Positions 11,558 through 20,190 of a stretch of 64,000 bases of DNA are shown piece after piece. The DNA is taken from assembly GCA_016219175.1 (NCBI GenBank), contig JACRCD010000065.1, positions 16,706 to 80,705 on the forward strand. The letters are read 5' to 3'. This DNA is from Deltaproteobacteria bacterium. GTDB lineage: Bacteria; Desulfobacterota; Desulfobulbia; Desulfobulbales; SURF-16. Position 1 is the stretch's first letter; every line of letters begins with the position of its first letter. The notes under the pieces are model-generated. The model saw nothing but the letters and a program-made list of their open reading frames with translations. It had not been told where the DNA came from and did no database searches. The translations under genes were made by a program, and so were the position numbers.

Positions 11558-12277
11558 ATGATCTCTGCATGTCCCAACTGTGGGAAACCATTCAATCTGA
11601 CCGAAAGCCAGCAGCAGAAAATTGAGTCCGCCCTGGCCGCTCTGCCCGCGGGCAAGTCTCTCAAGTTTAACTGCCCCCACTGCCAGCAGCCGGTTGAGGT
11701 GCATCGGCAGGGGCAGCCCGAGGGAGCCAAGACCCAGGCTCCGGCAAAACAGGGCGGCGCGGGACGCCACAAACATCCGGACCCGCCCGGTCCTCCGGAC
11801 CGTACCTGGCTTGAGCGAGGGGATCTGGGCAGCGCCGAGGTGCTGGAGGATGTGCCCCAGGTCATGATTCTCATTAAGGATGAGGCGCTGCAGGCCGACA
11901 TCCGCCAGATTTTTGATGACATGGGCTATAAGGCCGTGGTGCCGCGCAGCGCTGAAGACGCCTTGGAGCGGATGCGTTTCGTTAATTTTTCCGCTGTCGT
12001 CATGCACTCCGCCTTTGAGGGCAGCCTGGCTGCTTCGACCATTCACGCCCATCTCCAGACCATGGCCATGCCGAGAAGAAGATATATCTTCTATGTGTTG
12101 ATCGGGCCGGAGTTCCATACCCTTTATAATCTGGAGGCCCTGACGAGCAGCGCCAACCTGGTGGTAAACGAAGCCGACCTCTCCGCCTTTCCGCTCATAT
12201 TAAAGAAAGGATTCCGGGATTATGACGAGCTGTTCGGCCCCTATCTTGCGGCCTTGGAGGCCTTGGGGAAGAAGTAG
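11558..12277 (+). CDS. zinc-ribbon protein with degenerate response-regulator receiver fold
   Basis: 239 residues. The N-terminus (1-45) has two CxxC pairs, 'CPNCGKPF' and 'CPHCQQPV', forming a zinc ribbon. A Gln/Gly/Pro-rich linker follows. From about residue 105, 'QVMILIKDEALQADIRQIFDDMGYKAVVPRSAEDAL' resembles a receiver domain. Where the phosphoacceptor Asp should be, the strand reads 'SAVVMHSAFEGS', so phosphorylation in the normal way is unlikely. It follows the PilT-like gene by 112 bases. A role in protein-protein signalling near the pilus motor is inference only. Confidence 0.65.
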   Translation: MISACPNCGKPFNLTESQQQKIESALAALPAGKSLKFNCPHCQQPVEVHRQGQPEGAKTQAPAKQGGAGRHKHPDPPGPPDRTWLERGDLGSAEVLEDVPQVMILIKDEALQADIRQIFDDMGYKAVVPRSAEDALERMRFVNFSAVVMHSAFEGSLAASTIHAHLQTMAMPRRRYIFYVLIGPEFHTLYNLEALTSSANLVVNEADLSAFPLILKKGFRDYDELFGPYLAALEALGKK

Positions 12278-12314
12278 GGGAAGGGGTTGATGGGGAGTGG
12301 CTGATGGCTGATGG

Positions 12315-12347
12315 CAAAAAAAGGCAGGCGGGTTGCCCCGCCTGCCC
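12315..12347 (-). terminator. Rho-independent terminator of the UGA-containing cytochrome gene
   Basis: On the minus strand GGCAGGCGGG/GCAA/CCCGCCTGCC forms a perfect 10-bp stem with a 4-base loop, followed by seven T. It lies 33 bases past the cytochrome stop codon. Confidence 0.9.
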
Positions 12348-12379
12348 TTGTTGTTTCAGAGTTTTGCAACCCCGATTAT

Positions 12380-15300
12380 TTACGGAAGAGTGACACTCAG
12401 ATCCGCATCTTCAGCAGGTGTGAAGCTGGTGCTGATATGAGCGGAATCTACAATCTCAACACGGATACTGTAGTTGCCGCTTTTTGTGTAGGTATGCTCT
12501 ACGCCTGCGGTGAGAGCCATCGCATCGTTCACTGCGGTGCGTTTTCTGTCGCCCCAGTAAATGTAGGCCTTGACAGGAGTGGGGTTCTCAGGAATCGCAA
12601 TCGGCGGAATTGCAGCCGTCAGTGTCACGGTTTTGGTTGCAGCGTTAACCGTCTTGGTAAAGTCGGCTTGAACTGAAGGATTCTCGACGATGATGGCTTT
12701 AGCCGTCACCGCTTCAGCTCTGGTTTCGCCGGTTACGCTGTTTGTCACCCGTGCCACGGCCGGATAGTCGCCCTCTGTAGCATACTCAACGACCACGGTG
12801 CCGGTGCCGTTGCCGCCAACAATCCCTTGTGCGGCGTCGTCACCAAAGGTGCCGTCGTTGTTGACATCCCATGAGAAAGTACAGGGGTCGGTAACCGTCA
12901 CGTCAGGTTCGCTTTCGATCGCGGCCGGCTCCATGTGGGTACAGGTAGAACGGCTGGCGTCCAGTGTAACCGTCAGGTCTGTATTCGCGCTGGACAGGGC
13001 GCTGAGCTGAGCGGTAACGCTCACTTCGCTGGCCAGCTCGGCCTTGTTGGTGGTGGAGAAGCCGTAGGAGCCGTGGCAGGTGTTGGCTGAACAGGTGCCG
13101 GGGTTGCCCAGCGGATCCGGGGTGTAGGTAAAGGCTACCTGCACGCCGTTTTTGTCCAGCAGACCGGTTGCCGCGGAGACCAGGTTGTAGTCGATGCCGC
13201 CGCTGCCGTTATCATGACAGTTGGTGCACTTGCCGAAGCCGGTACTCACGTGGCGGTTATGAACCGCATCGACACGGTTGTTCAGGTAGTCCACATACTG
13301 GGTCCGGGTGGTAACCACGCCACCCTGGGTGGTCTGGATCGGCACCCGCAGAGTGGTTTCCCACAGGGCCTCGGAAAGATCGATGTTCCGCAGTGAGCTC
13401 GCGCCCCTGGCGACGAGAGCGATGGAGCGATTGTCGCCTTGCGACGGCTTGGCATACAGGGTCGGATGGAAGTCGCTCGGCTGCGTGCCGTTCACCATGG
13501 TTAATGGTACGACATCGCTGGCTGCGTAGGTAAAGTTCAGGTCGCGCCCCTTCAGCTCGTAGGGGCCGTTGTAAAAGCCCTTGTCCGCGCCGTGGCAGTC
13601 GGTACAGCCGCCCGCGCCCCAGGCAGAACTGGCCGGGTTGACGTTGTGGTTGACCTTGAACATGACGCCCATGAAATTGAGCTTCAGGGTGGCGCCGGTG
13701 ACGTTGATGCCGACGGTGGGCAGGTAAGACATCATCGCCTGCCGCTGGGCTTCAATTTCGGCTGCCGTAATGGTGCCGTCCTCGGTCAAGGCATGCAGTC
13801 CCACCGTCTTATTGGCGTCACGGATATGGGACGGGTTAACCGCGTCCATGCCGCCGGCCTGGCCGTCGGCATTGATGTCAACGCCGGTGTCGGTCTTGTC
13901 GCGCCAGAACATGGTGGTCAGGGCATTGGCCTTGATCAGCTTGCCACCCTGCCAGGCCAGGGCCAGGTTGTCCTCCATGGTCCGTTCCACATAGAGATTC
14001 TCGTGATCGGTGAGGCGGCCTTCCTCGTCAGCGCCGGTGCCGTCAACCATGGCGCCGCCGGTGCCCCACTCGTACAGGCTGTGATTACCCGAGCCCGCGG
14101 CCGGGGCCGGGCCGTGGCCCAGTTTGCGCACATGGCAGCCGGAGCACTCGATTATGTCGAGATGGCTCTTGTCTTTCACTCCAGCCACACCGGACTGCAG
14201 AATCACGGAGGTCAGGCCCAGGGCCTCGTGCTTGGCAGTCGGGTCAACCGCGCCGTATCTATCGTAGGTTTCAGTGGCGGGTGCGGGCTTATGGCAGCCG
14301 GCGCAATTCTTGGTTGCTGTCCCGTCATTGTTATTCCACAGGGAACTGTAGGGGGCAACACCCTTGGCCGGGTCATGGCCGAGGGCGGTATTGGCCGCGC
14401 CGGTCCAAGTGCCGGGCACGGTACCTTCGCCCAGAATAGCGGTCATGTTTTGACCGTCATTTCTTTCGTGGCAGCCCATGCAGCCGATGGCGCCGTGGAC
14501 GTCGGCCTCGTAGGGCACGCCCCAGTAATCGCCGCGTTTCTTCCAGTCAACGGCGTGCATATCCATATGACAGGTAGAACAATTTTCGCTTGGTGGAGCG
14601 CCCATGATGCGGCTTGAGACAAAACCGCTGAGTACGAGACGGTCATCGGCGGGATTGCCGGCTGTGCCGTTGTCATCGACAACCACCGCAGTCGGGTCAT
14701 AAGCGACGACGGTACCGCTTGTGGCGGTTCCCAGGCCGGCGCCGGTTACGCGGGAGGCATCAAACTTGCCTTTGCGTATGGCCTCGGTTCTCGCTTCCCA
14801 GGAGAAACCTTCCATGTGGCACATGAGGCAATCCATCTCCAGAACGCCGGTTTGGCTATAGTCCTGGCTCAGAACCTCGCCGGTTACGCCATCCTCATTC
14901 TCATCATACTGATCGATGAAGTTGTTCCAGACGTTGTACCCGCTGAATGTCGCATCGCGCAGTTCGGTGCGTGGGGTCGTGGCGAGATTGGTGCCCGGCA
15001 CTTTCGGCAGATACTCCATGGCGCCGCCGCCGACATGGCACTCGGCGCAATCGCGCATCATGCCGGCCATGGAGAGGTCAACTCCGGCCTTGAAGGATGC
15101 TTCGCTGCCGTAATCGTAAGGCGCGCTGAAGTCAACCGGATTGACGTTCTGTGCCCTGATGGTTCCTGTGGACTTGATGTAGAGATTGGTCGTGCCATCC
15201 GTCAGACTCAGTCTGTTGCCTGCGTCGTTAACCAGGTAGTCGACGCCTGCGTCATAGGCGCTGTTGCTGTTTGTGTCTTCATAAAAACCGGGAGAAGCCG

Positions 15301-15688
15301 GGGTAGCGCCTACGTTCGGGTAAAGTCTCGCCAACTGACGAGAGGAAGGCGGTCACCATTTTCCCACATGGCCCGGGGACGACACCCAGGGTTTGCCATT
15401 GGCTGCCTCGGCGTTCCAGGTGCCGTTTTTGTAGGGGTTAAAGCCAAAATGCTGATTGGCGCCGAGCTGGGCATGGTAGGAATGCCGCTCAATGGCGTTG
15501 TAGTCATGGCATGTCCCGCAGGTCTGTTTGGCGCTGTAGGCAGCGGTGCTTCCCGGCGCTAAAGCAGCGCCGTCCGCATCTTTTAGGACGATGGGATCTG
15601 TGTGAGCTGCAAAAGCCTGGCTAGCCATCATCAGGGCCGCGGCGGCTATAGCGCTTGTCACCAGAGCGTTTTTATAGCATTTTTTCAT
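12380..15688 (-). CDS. multiheme c-type cytochrome, probable selenoprotein (in-frame UGA at 15355-15353)
   Basis: One frame of 1103 codons interrupted only by a TGA at codon 112. Part one (15688-15356) has a GGAG ribosome site, a Sec signal peptide (MKKCYKNALVTSAIAAAALM... cleaved near AFA) and heme site CGTCH. Part two (15352-12380) has no ATG start, signal or ribosome site near its beginning (only TTG at 15334). It carries CAECH, CLMCH, CSTCH, CMGCH, CAGCH, CSGCH, CTDCH, CTNCH and a CX4CH (CSANTCH), giving 9 CXXCH plus 1 variant. Two PKD-like beta-sandwich domains end the protein. A hairpin after the TGA fits a bacterial SECIS. It should be exported and take part in periplasmic or extracellular electron transfer. 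The alternatives are a nonsense mutation or a sequencing error. Confidence 0.8.
15326..15355 (-). promoter_or_regulatory. UGA codon with SECIS-like hairpin
   Basis: The TGA is at 15355-15353 (context GKW-UGA-PPSSRQLA). Nine bases later begins UCUCGUC/AGUU/GGCGAGA, a 7-bp stem (one U-G pair) with a 4-base loop. The loop's second base is G, 17 bases after the UGA. Bacterial SECIS elements place a small loop with a G in its first two bases about 16-37 bases after the UGA, so this fits. Confidence 0.7.
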
Positions 15689-15852
15689 TTTTCCACTCCT
15701 TAGCTAACTATTGTTAACTTCTTCATTGGTCTCATTCTTGCCGGGCTGTGCACAACGGCTTGGGGAAACCGTCAAACTCAACACGAACAGCCGGCAAAAA
15801 TTTCATTCTTGTAACACGCGTTAAAAGTTGGGGAAACTTTGCCAGATGCTAC

Positions 15853-15868
15853 AGCAAAGGGTGTGCCG
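15853..15868 (-). promoter_or_regulatory. sigma-54-type promoter of the UGA-containing cytochrome
   Basis: On the minus strand CGGCACACCCTTTGCT matches the -24/-12 consensus (YGGCAC-N5-TTGCW) with GG-N10-GC spacing. It lies about 165 bases upstream of the start codon. The 440-base gene-free stretch 15689-16128 holds no ORF. Further upstream it contains dyads such as ACCCAAT...TTTGGGT and CCCAAT...ATTGGG (16056-16104), possible enhancer-binding sites. Confidence 0.6.
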
Positions 15869-16128
15869 TGGTGGAAAAGTAATTGGATAATAGTGCTCAA
15901 TGGAAAATTTTTGGCTAAATATATTTAGCAGATCGGCAGGTTAGATGATCATAATTTTTTTACGGATTTTTGACGTAAGCTCGGGTGGTTACAACGTGGT
16001 ATAGCCGGCAAGGGTGGCGAGATGGGGGAAATCGCCCGCTTGAGTGGGTCGTGTTACCCAATCAGGGGTTGTTTGGGTGAACTGCCCAATTTATTGGGGG
16101 AGGGATTTTGGCTAAAACCTAAAGACAT

Positions 16129-16791
16129 TTAGTTTTTCACGAAAATTACCAGATTTCGCGTGGCCCCGCTAAACGGCAGGGTAAGCGGGACAAGCCTTTG
16201 CAGGGTATAGGGGCTGGCCGGGTCAGCCCGCCACCGGCTGATTTCCTCCTCTGCTTTCGGCCCCTTCATGCAGATAACGATGCCGCCGGTGGGGCTTAAG
16301 GGAGCGGTGAGTTCAAGAAATTCCCCGATGGTGGTCAGCGCCCGGCTGGTGATACAGGGAAAGGTTGCCGGCTGGCTGCCCTTCGAGGGCTCAAGGCGTT
16401 CTTCGCGGATGTCGACCTGCCCAAGTCCCAATGTTCTGACCATATGCCGGAGAAAGGCGGCCCGCTTGGCCCGGGGCTCGATCAGGGTCAGGCGGAGCTC
16501 GGGCAGGACGGACTTGACAACGAGGCCGGGAAAACCGGCGCCGCTGCCCACGTCAAGCAATTCACTTTTTTCTCCGCCAGGCAGGTGGGGCAGCAGGGTG
16601 AGGGAATCGAGAAAGTGGCTTTCGATGATTTCCTGCTCCGAAGCCTGGGCGATGAGATTCATCTTCCGGTTCCATTTGCCGAGTTCCGTGCAGTAGCGAG
16701 CCAGCCGGTCTAAGCCCTCCCCGCTGACCCGGAGGTTCAGTGTCGCGCAGCCCTGCTCCAGGATCTCTCTGAAATTTGTGGGTCTCATCAC
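16129..16791 (-). CDS. rsmG: 16S rRNA (guanine527-N7)-methyltransferase RsmG
   Basis: 220 residues. This SAM-dependent enzyme methylates G527 of 16S rRNA. The glycine-rich motif is 'LLDVGSGAGFPGLVVKSVLPE', with 'LTLIEPRAKRAAFLRHMVRTLG' and 'TSRALTTIGEFLELT', all typical of the GidB/RsmG family. It starts 9 bases after hisD ends and is probably cotranscribed with it. It is not beside gidA/mnmG or parAB, its usual neighbours in many genomes. Confidence 0.93.
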   Translation of the reverse strand: MMRPTNFREILEQGCATLNLRVSGEGLDRLARYCTELGKWNRKMNLIAQASEQEIIESHFLDSLTLLPHLPGGEKSELLDVGSGAGFPGLVVKSVLPELRLTLIEPRAKRAAFLRHMVRTLGLGQVDIREERLEPSKGSQPATFPCITSRALTTIGEFLELTAPLSPTGGIVICMKGPKAEEEISRWRADPASPYTLQRLVPLTLPFSGATRNLVIFVKN

Positions 16792-16800
16792 TGCTCCAGG

Positions 16801-18150
16801 TCAAGTCCGGGGCGGCAAGGGTTTGCCGCCCTGCTTCCGGCTTTCCTTTTCAAGCCGCACCGAAACGGAACGGGCATGGGCGGTGAGTCCCTCAAGATTG
16901 GCCAGGTTGACGATGTGCGGGGCGTCGGCCAGAAAGGCCGCCCGCGAACAGGAAATCAGGCTGCTTTTCTTGAGAAAGGTCTCCACGCCCAGGGCGGACG
17001 AGATGCGGGCCGTACCCATGGTGGGCAGCACATGATTGGGGCCGGCTACGTAATCGCCGCAGGCCTCGGGGGAATAATCCCCAAGGAAGATGGCCCCGGC
17101 ATGCTGGATCCTCGGCAGCCAGGAAAAGGGGTCGGCAACCATCAGTTCCAGGTGTTCGATGGCAATGTCGTTGGCGATATCCATGGCCTCATCCAGGCTG
17201 GCGCAGACCAGAATCGTGCCGCGTTCGGCAAGGGAGCGGCGGGCGATATCGGCCCGGCTGAGCAGCACAAGCTGTTTTTCCAGTTCGACCACGGTCTGCA
17301 GGGCGATGTCCTGGTCCGTGGTGACAAGAATGGCCAGGGCCTGGGGATCATGCTCGGCCTGGGCCAGCATGTCGGCGGCGATAAAGGCTGGTTTGGCCGT
17401 GTGATCGGCGACAATGAGCACCTCGCTTGGTCCGGCGATCATATCGATCCCCACCTTGCCTGAAACCTGACGTTTGGCCTCGGCCACATACTGGTTGCCG
17501 GGCCCGACGATGACATCCACCGCAGGAATGATCTCGGTGCCGAAGGCCAGGGCGCCGATGGCCCAGGCGCTGCCTGTCTTGTAAATCTCCGTGATGCCGG
17601 TTTCCTGGGCCGCCACCAGCAGGGCCGGGTTTACCTTGCCCTCGGCGTTGGGAGGCGTGACCATGACCCGCTGACTAACCCCGGCAATGGCAGCGGGAAT
17701 GCCGTTCATCAGCACCGAGGAGACCAGGGGCGTTTTCCCTCCCTGACCACCCGGCACGTACAGACCAGCCGAGGCCACCGGCCGCACCAGCCTGCCGGTG
17801 ATGGTGCCGTCGTCGCGGGTCATGATCCAGGACTGCTCCATTTCCCGCGCATGGAAGGCCCATATCCGTTCCTTGGCCAGCCGCAAACTTTTCATCAGAT
17901 CCGCGTCCATATTCCGGTAGGCATCTTCCAGTTCGGCGGGGGAGACCTGGAGCTGTTCCCTGGTCATGTTTGGTGCGTCGAATCTGCGGGTGTACTCAAG
18001 CAGGGCCTCGTCGCCTCGCTCCCTGATGGCGTCAAGGATGGCGGTCACGGCCTGACGGCAGGCCGGATCAGCCAGCTGAAAACGATAGGCCAGCTCTCCC
18101 AGCCGCTTCCTGCCCGGAGCGGAAGTTGTAGCTGCAGGGGTAATAATCAT
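16801..18150 (-). CDS. hisD: histidinol dehydrogenase
   Basis: 449 residues. The enzyme catalyses the last two steps of histidine synthesis (histidinol to histidinal to histidine) with NAD+ and Zn2+. Family signatures are 'SAGLYVPGGQGGKTPLVSSVLMN', 'DMIAGPSEVLIVADHTA', 'AQAEHDPQA' and 'GPNHVLPTMGTARISSALGVE'. The ATG has a strong GAGGTGA ribosome site. No other his genes are in the window. It is followed directly by rsmG. Confidence 0.96.
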   Translation of the reverse strand: MIITPAATTSAPGRKRLGELAYRFQLADPACRQAVTAILDAIRERGDEALLEYTRRFDAPNMTREQLQVSPAELEDAYRNMDADLMKSLRLAKERIWAFHAREMEQSWIMTRDDGTITGRLVRPVASAGLYVPGGQGGKTPLVSSVLMNGIPAAIAGVSQRVMVTPPNAEGKVNPALLVAAQETGITEIYKTGSAWAIGALAFGTEIIPAVDVIVGPGNQYVAEAKRQVSGKVGIDMIAGPSEVLIVADHTAKPAFIAADMLAQAEHDPQALAILVTTDQDIALQTVVELEKQLVLLSRADIARRSLAERGTILVCASLDEAMDIANDIAIEHLELMVADPFSWLPRIQHAGAIFLGDYSPEACGDYVAGPNHVLPTMGTARISSALGVETFLKKSSLISCSRAAFLADAPHIVNLANLEGLTAHARSVSVRLEKESRKQGGKPLPPRT

Positions 18151-18166
18151 TTGTCACCTCAAAGTT

Positions 18167-18340
18167 GATGGCTAAGCACAAAAATACCCTGAAGGGCATA
18201 AATCCGATCTACTGCGTTGCGGCGGGATCGCGAAATGCTCGACGTATCATTTGTACGCCTCCGCTTTCGCGACACCACCGCGCCTTGTCTATCGAACTTT
18301 TGTGCTTAGCCATCCAGATACTTTTTACGAGTTCATCAAA
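18167..18340 (-). repeat. structured dispersed repeat, copy A
   Basis: It is bounded by a 17-bp perfect inverted repeat, GATGGCTAAGCACAAAA (18167-18183) and its complement (18298-18314), plus the flank ACTTTTTACGAGTTCATCAAA. It is homologous to the element at 63861. An inner stem (GTCGCGAAA/TTTCGCGAT on the minus strand) replaces a stem of different sequence in copy B. It fills most of the 302-base gap between hisD and the next cytochrome. No gene is seen in the gap. Confidence 0.75.
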
Positions 18341-18452
18341 GTTAAAAAAAAGCTGTAGCTGTTAAGGCAGTCGTGAAAAGCCAACATCATTTATCTATAC
18401 CTTATGCCGTTGCGGGCGGCAAGGGGTTGCCGTAGCTACTTTAGCCATCAGC

Positions 18453-20189
18453 CTACTCCCTTTTGCCTTCTCCCTTCCTTTTGCATTCAACATCCTTGCT
18501 GTAATTCCGGTAAGCCGGATCATTATATTCCTGATGGCATTCCAGGCAGAGGCCGACGCGCAGAATGCGGGCCAGCTCCTCCTGGTTAAAGGGGCGAAGC
18601 TCTGGCCGGGAGCTCTTCTGCAGCGCTGTGCCGTCAATGGTCACAAAACCGTCCAGGGGCGGGGTTTGGCCGGCCTCGGTGCCGAGGCCCTGATCCGTCC
18701 CGGCAAAATGCCAGGTCCCGTTTTCCAGCCAGGCCGTGCCCTCGCCCAGACCAAGCACCTTGGTGGACTGGTGGCATTCCCGGCAGCCGCGACCCTTGGT
18801 CTGGGTGGTATGGGGGTTGATGGCCGCCATGGTCAGGCTGTTGAACTGCTTATCAGGTTTGCCCTTTTCGTCGGTCAAGGTGACAATGTCCTGGCAGCCA
18901 GGCGTGACAATGACCACCTTATCATTCCAGAGGGCCAGCATCGGTCTTTCATAGCGCAGATAGGAACGTCCCTCGTTCCACCAGCCCGGCGTCTCCTTCA
19001 GGGTCAGCTTGTCCAGATGGGTTTCGGTCATGTCGCGTTTGACGTGGCAGCCGTAACACTGGGGAACCCAGGGGGAATGGCAGGCCTCGCATCCCACCCG
19101 CTTATGTCCGCTGAAATCGCAGACCCCTGCTTTCAGAGGTTTCAAGGGGTGTTTTTTGGCGGTGAGTTTGTTGACAAGCAGCCATGACTCACCTTCCTGC
19201 TTGATATTGTTCAGCTGTTCGTTCTTGCGGGTCCGTCCCGGTGGAAGCGGGAACTCGCTGCTCTGGGCCGAGCCGCCATGGCAGGTGGAGCAGCTGATTT
19301 CCAGCTGCTGCTCGTAATGGGCATAATTTGTGCCGTCGCCCATGATCTCGTTTCTGGTGTGGCAGTCGATGCAGGCCATGCCGCGCTGGTAATGGATGTC
19401 CGGTGGCAGATCAAGATAAAAGCGGTCGCCCGGCAGTCTTTTTTCCGACATGTCGCCGTTTTTGTAAGGGGTGCCGTAGTTTTCGGACTCGTAAACGCCG
19501 GTGTAGGAGATGCCGATCCTGCCGCTGCGGTTATGGCAGCGGACACAGTGGGCCACCGGAATTTTTTTGATGATCAGCGGGTGAATTTTCTTTGCCGCCT
19601 CCTCGGAGAGATTGGGGTCCCTGATAAAGTGGCAGGCGGTGCAGCCCCCGCCTTTTTCCCCGAAAAATCCGGGCAGATCCCCTTTCTGCTTCCAGAGATG
19701 ACAGGTAGCGCACAGCTTGCGGTAATAGTCCAGGGCGAGCGAGGTCTGGCCGCTGTTCAGGAGTTGCTCCACCGAATAGTCGCCGTTCTGGTCCGGGGCC
19801 TCGCCCCAGTAATAAAGCAGGGTGGCCAGGATGCCGCGGTTGGTGGCCATCAGGGAGTTCTTCACCTTTTTTACGTCTGCGGCATGGCAGCCCTCGATGC
19901 CGCAGGTTTTCTCAACGAGCCGCAGATCGCCCGGGTTTTTGACAATCCCCGCATGCGCCTTTTCTTTGTCAATGGCCAGGGAGTCGCCCAGATGGCAGGG
20001 AGAGCAGCCGATCACCAACCGGTCATGGGCGCTATCGAGCTTTTCCGTGGTGTGGCAGGAGAGGCACATTTCCACCCGGCCCGAGGTAGTCTGGAAAAGC
20101 CTGTCGGGGCGTGTGGTCATGTTTTCCCGGATGACCAGCAGCAGAACGGTGAGCAGGAGAAAGAGAAGGGCAAGCCTGGAAGAGGACAT
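18453..20189 (-). CDS. membrane-anchored multiheme c-type cytochrome (about 12 hemes)
   Basis: 578 residues from the ATG at 20189, which has AGGGA just ahead and lies 1 base after the nadE stop. A TTG 24 bases upstream is less likely. One N-terminal hydrophobic segment (SRLALLFLLLTVLLLVI) anchors or exports it. Heme sites in order are CLSCH, CSPCH, CGIEGCH (CX3CH variant), CATCH, CTACH, CVRCH, CIDCH, CSTCH, CEACH, CYGCH, CRECH and CLECH. It should act in periplasmic electron transfer. The C-terminus is Lys/Arg-rich. No quinol oxidase or reductase partner is adjacent. The specific family is not recognised. Confidence 0.9.
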   Translation of the reverse strand: MSSSRLALLFLLLTVLLLVIRENMTTRPDRLFQTTSGRVEMCLSCHTTEKLDSAHDRLVIGCSPCHLGDSLAIDKEKAHAGIVKNPGDLRLVEKTCGIEGCHAADVKKVKNSLMATNRGILATLLYYWGEAPDQNGDYSVEQLLNSGQTSLALDYYRKLCATCHLWKQKGDLPGFFGEKGGGCTACHFIRDPNLSEEAAKKIHPLIIKKIPVAHCVRCHNRSGRIGISYTGVYESENYGTPYKNGDMSEKRLPGDRFYLDLPPDIHYQRGMACIDCHTRNEIMGDGTNYAHYEQQLEISCSTCHGGSAQSSEFPLPPGRTRKNEQLNNIKQEGESWLLVNKLTAKKHPLKPLKAGVCDFSGHKRVGCEACHSPWVPQCYGCHVKRDMTETHLDKLTLKETPGWWNEGRSYLRYERPMLALWNDKVVIVTPGCQDIVTLTDEKGKPDKQFNSLTMAAINPHTTQTKGRGCRECHQSTKVLGLGEGTAWLENGTWHFAGTDQGLGTEAGQTPPLDGFVTIDGTALQKSSRPELRPFNQEELARILRVGLCLECHQEYNDPAYRNYSKDVECKRKGEGKRE

Positions 20190-20190
20190 G

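Noticed and set aside
13592..14617. 341-codon plus-strand open frame
   Set aside because: It is the antisense shadow of the multiheme cytochrome; composition follows the minus-strand codons.
12380..15334. Separate 984-codon cytochrome gene starting at TTG 15334
   Set aside because: There is no ribosome site or signal peptide for an exported heme protein, and it lies in the same frame as the upstream signal-bearing part. One gene with a recoded UGA explains it better.
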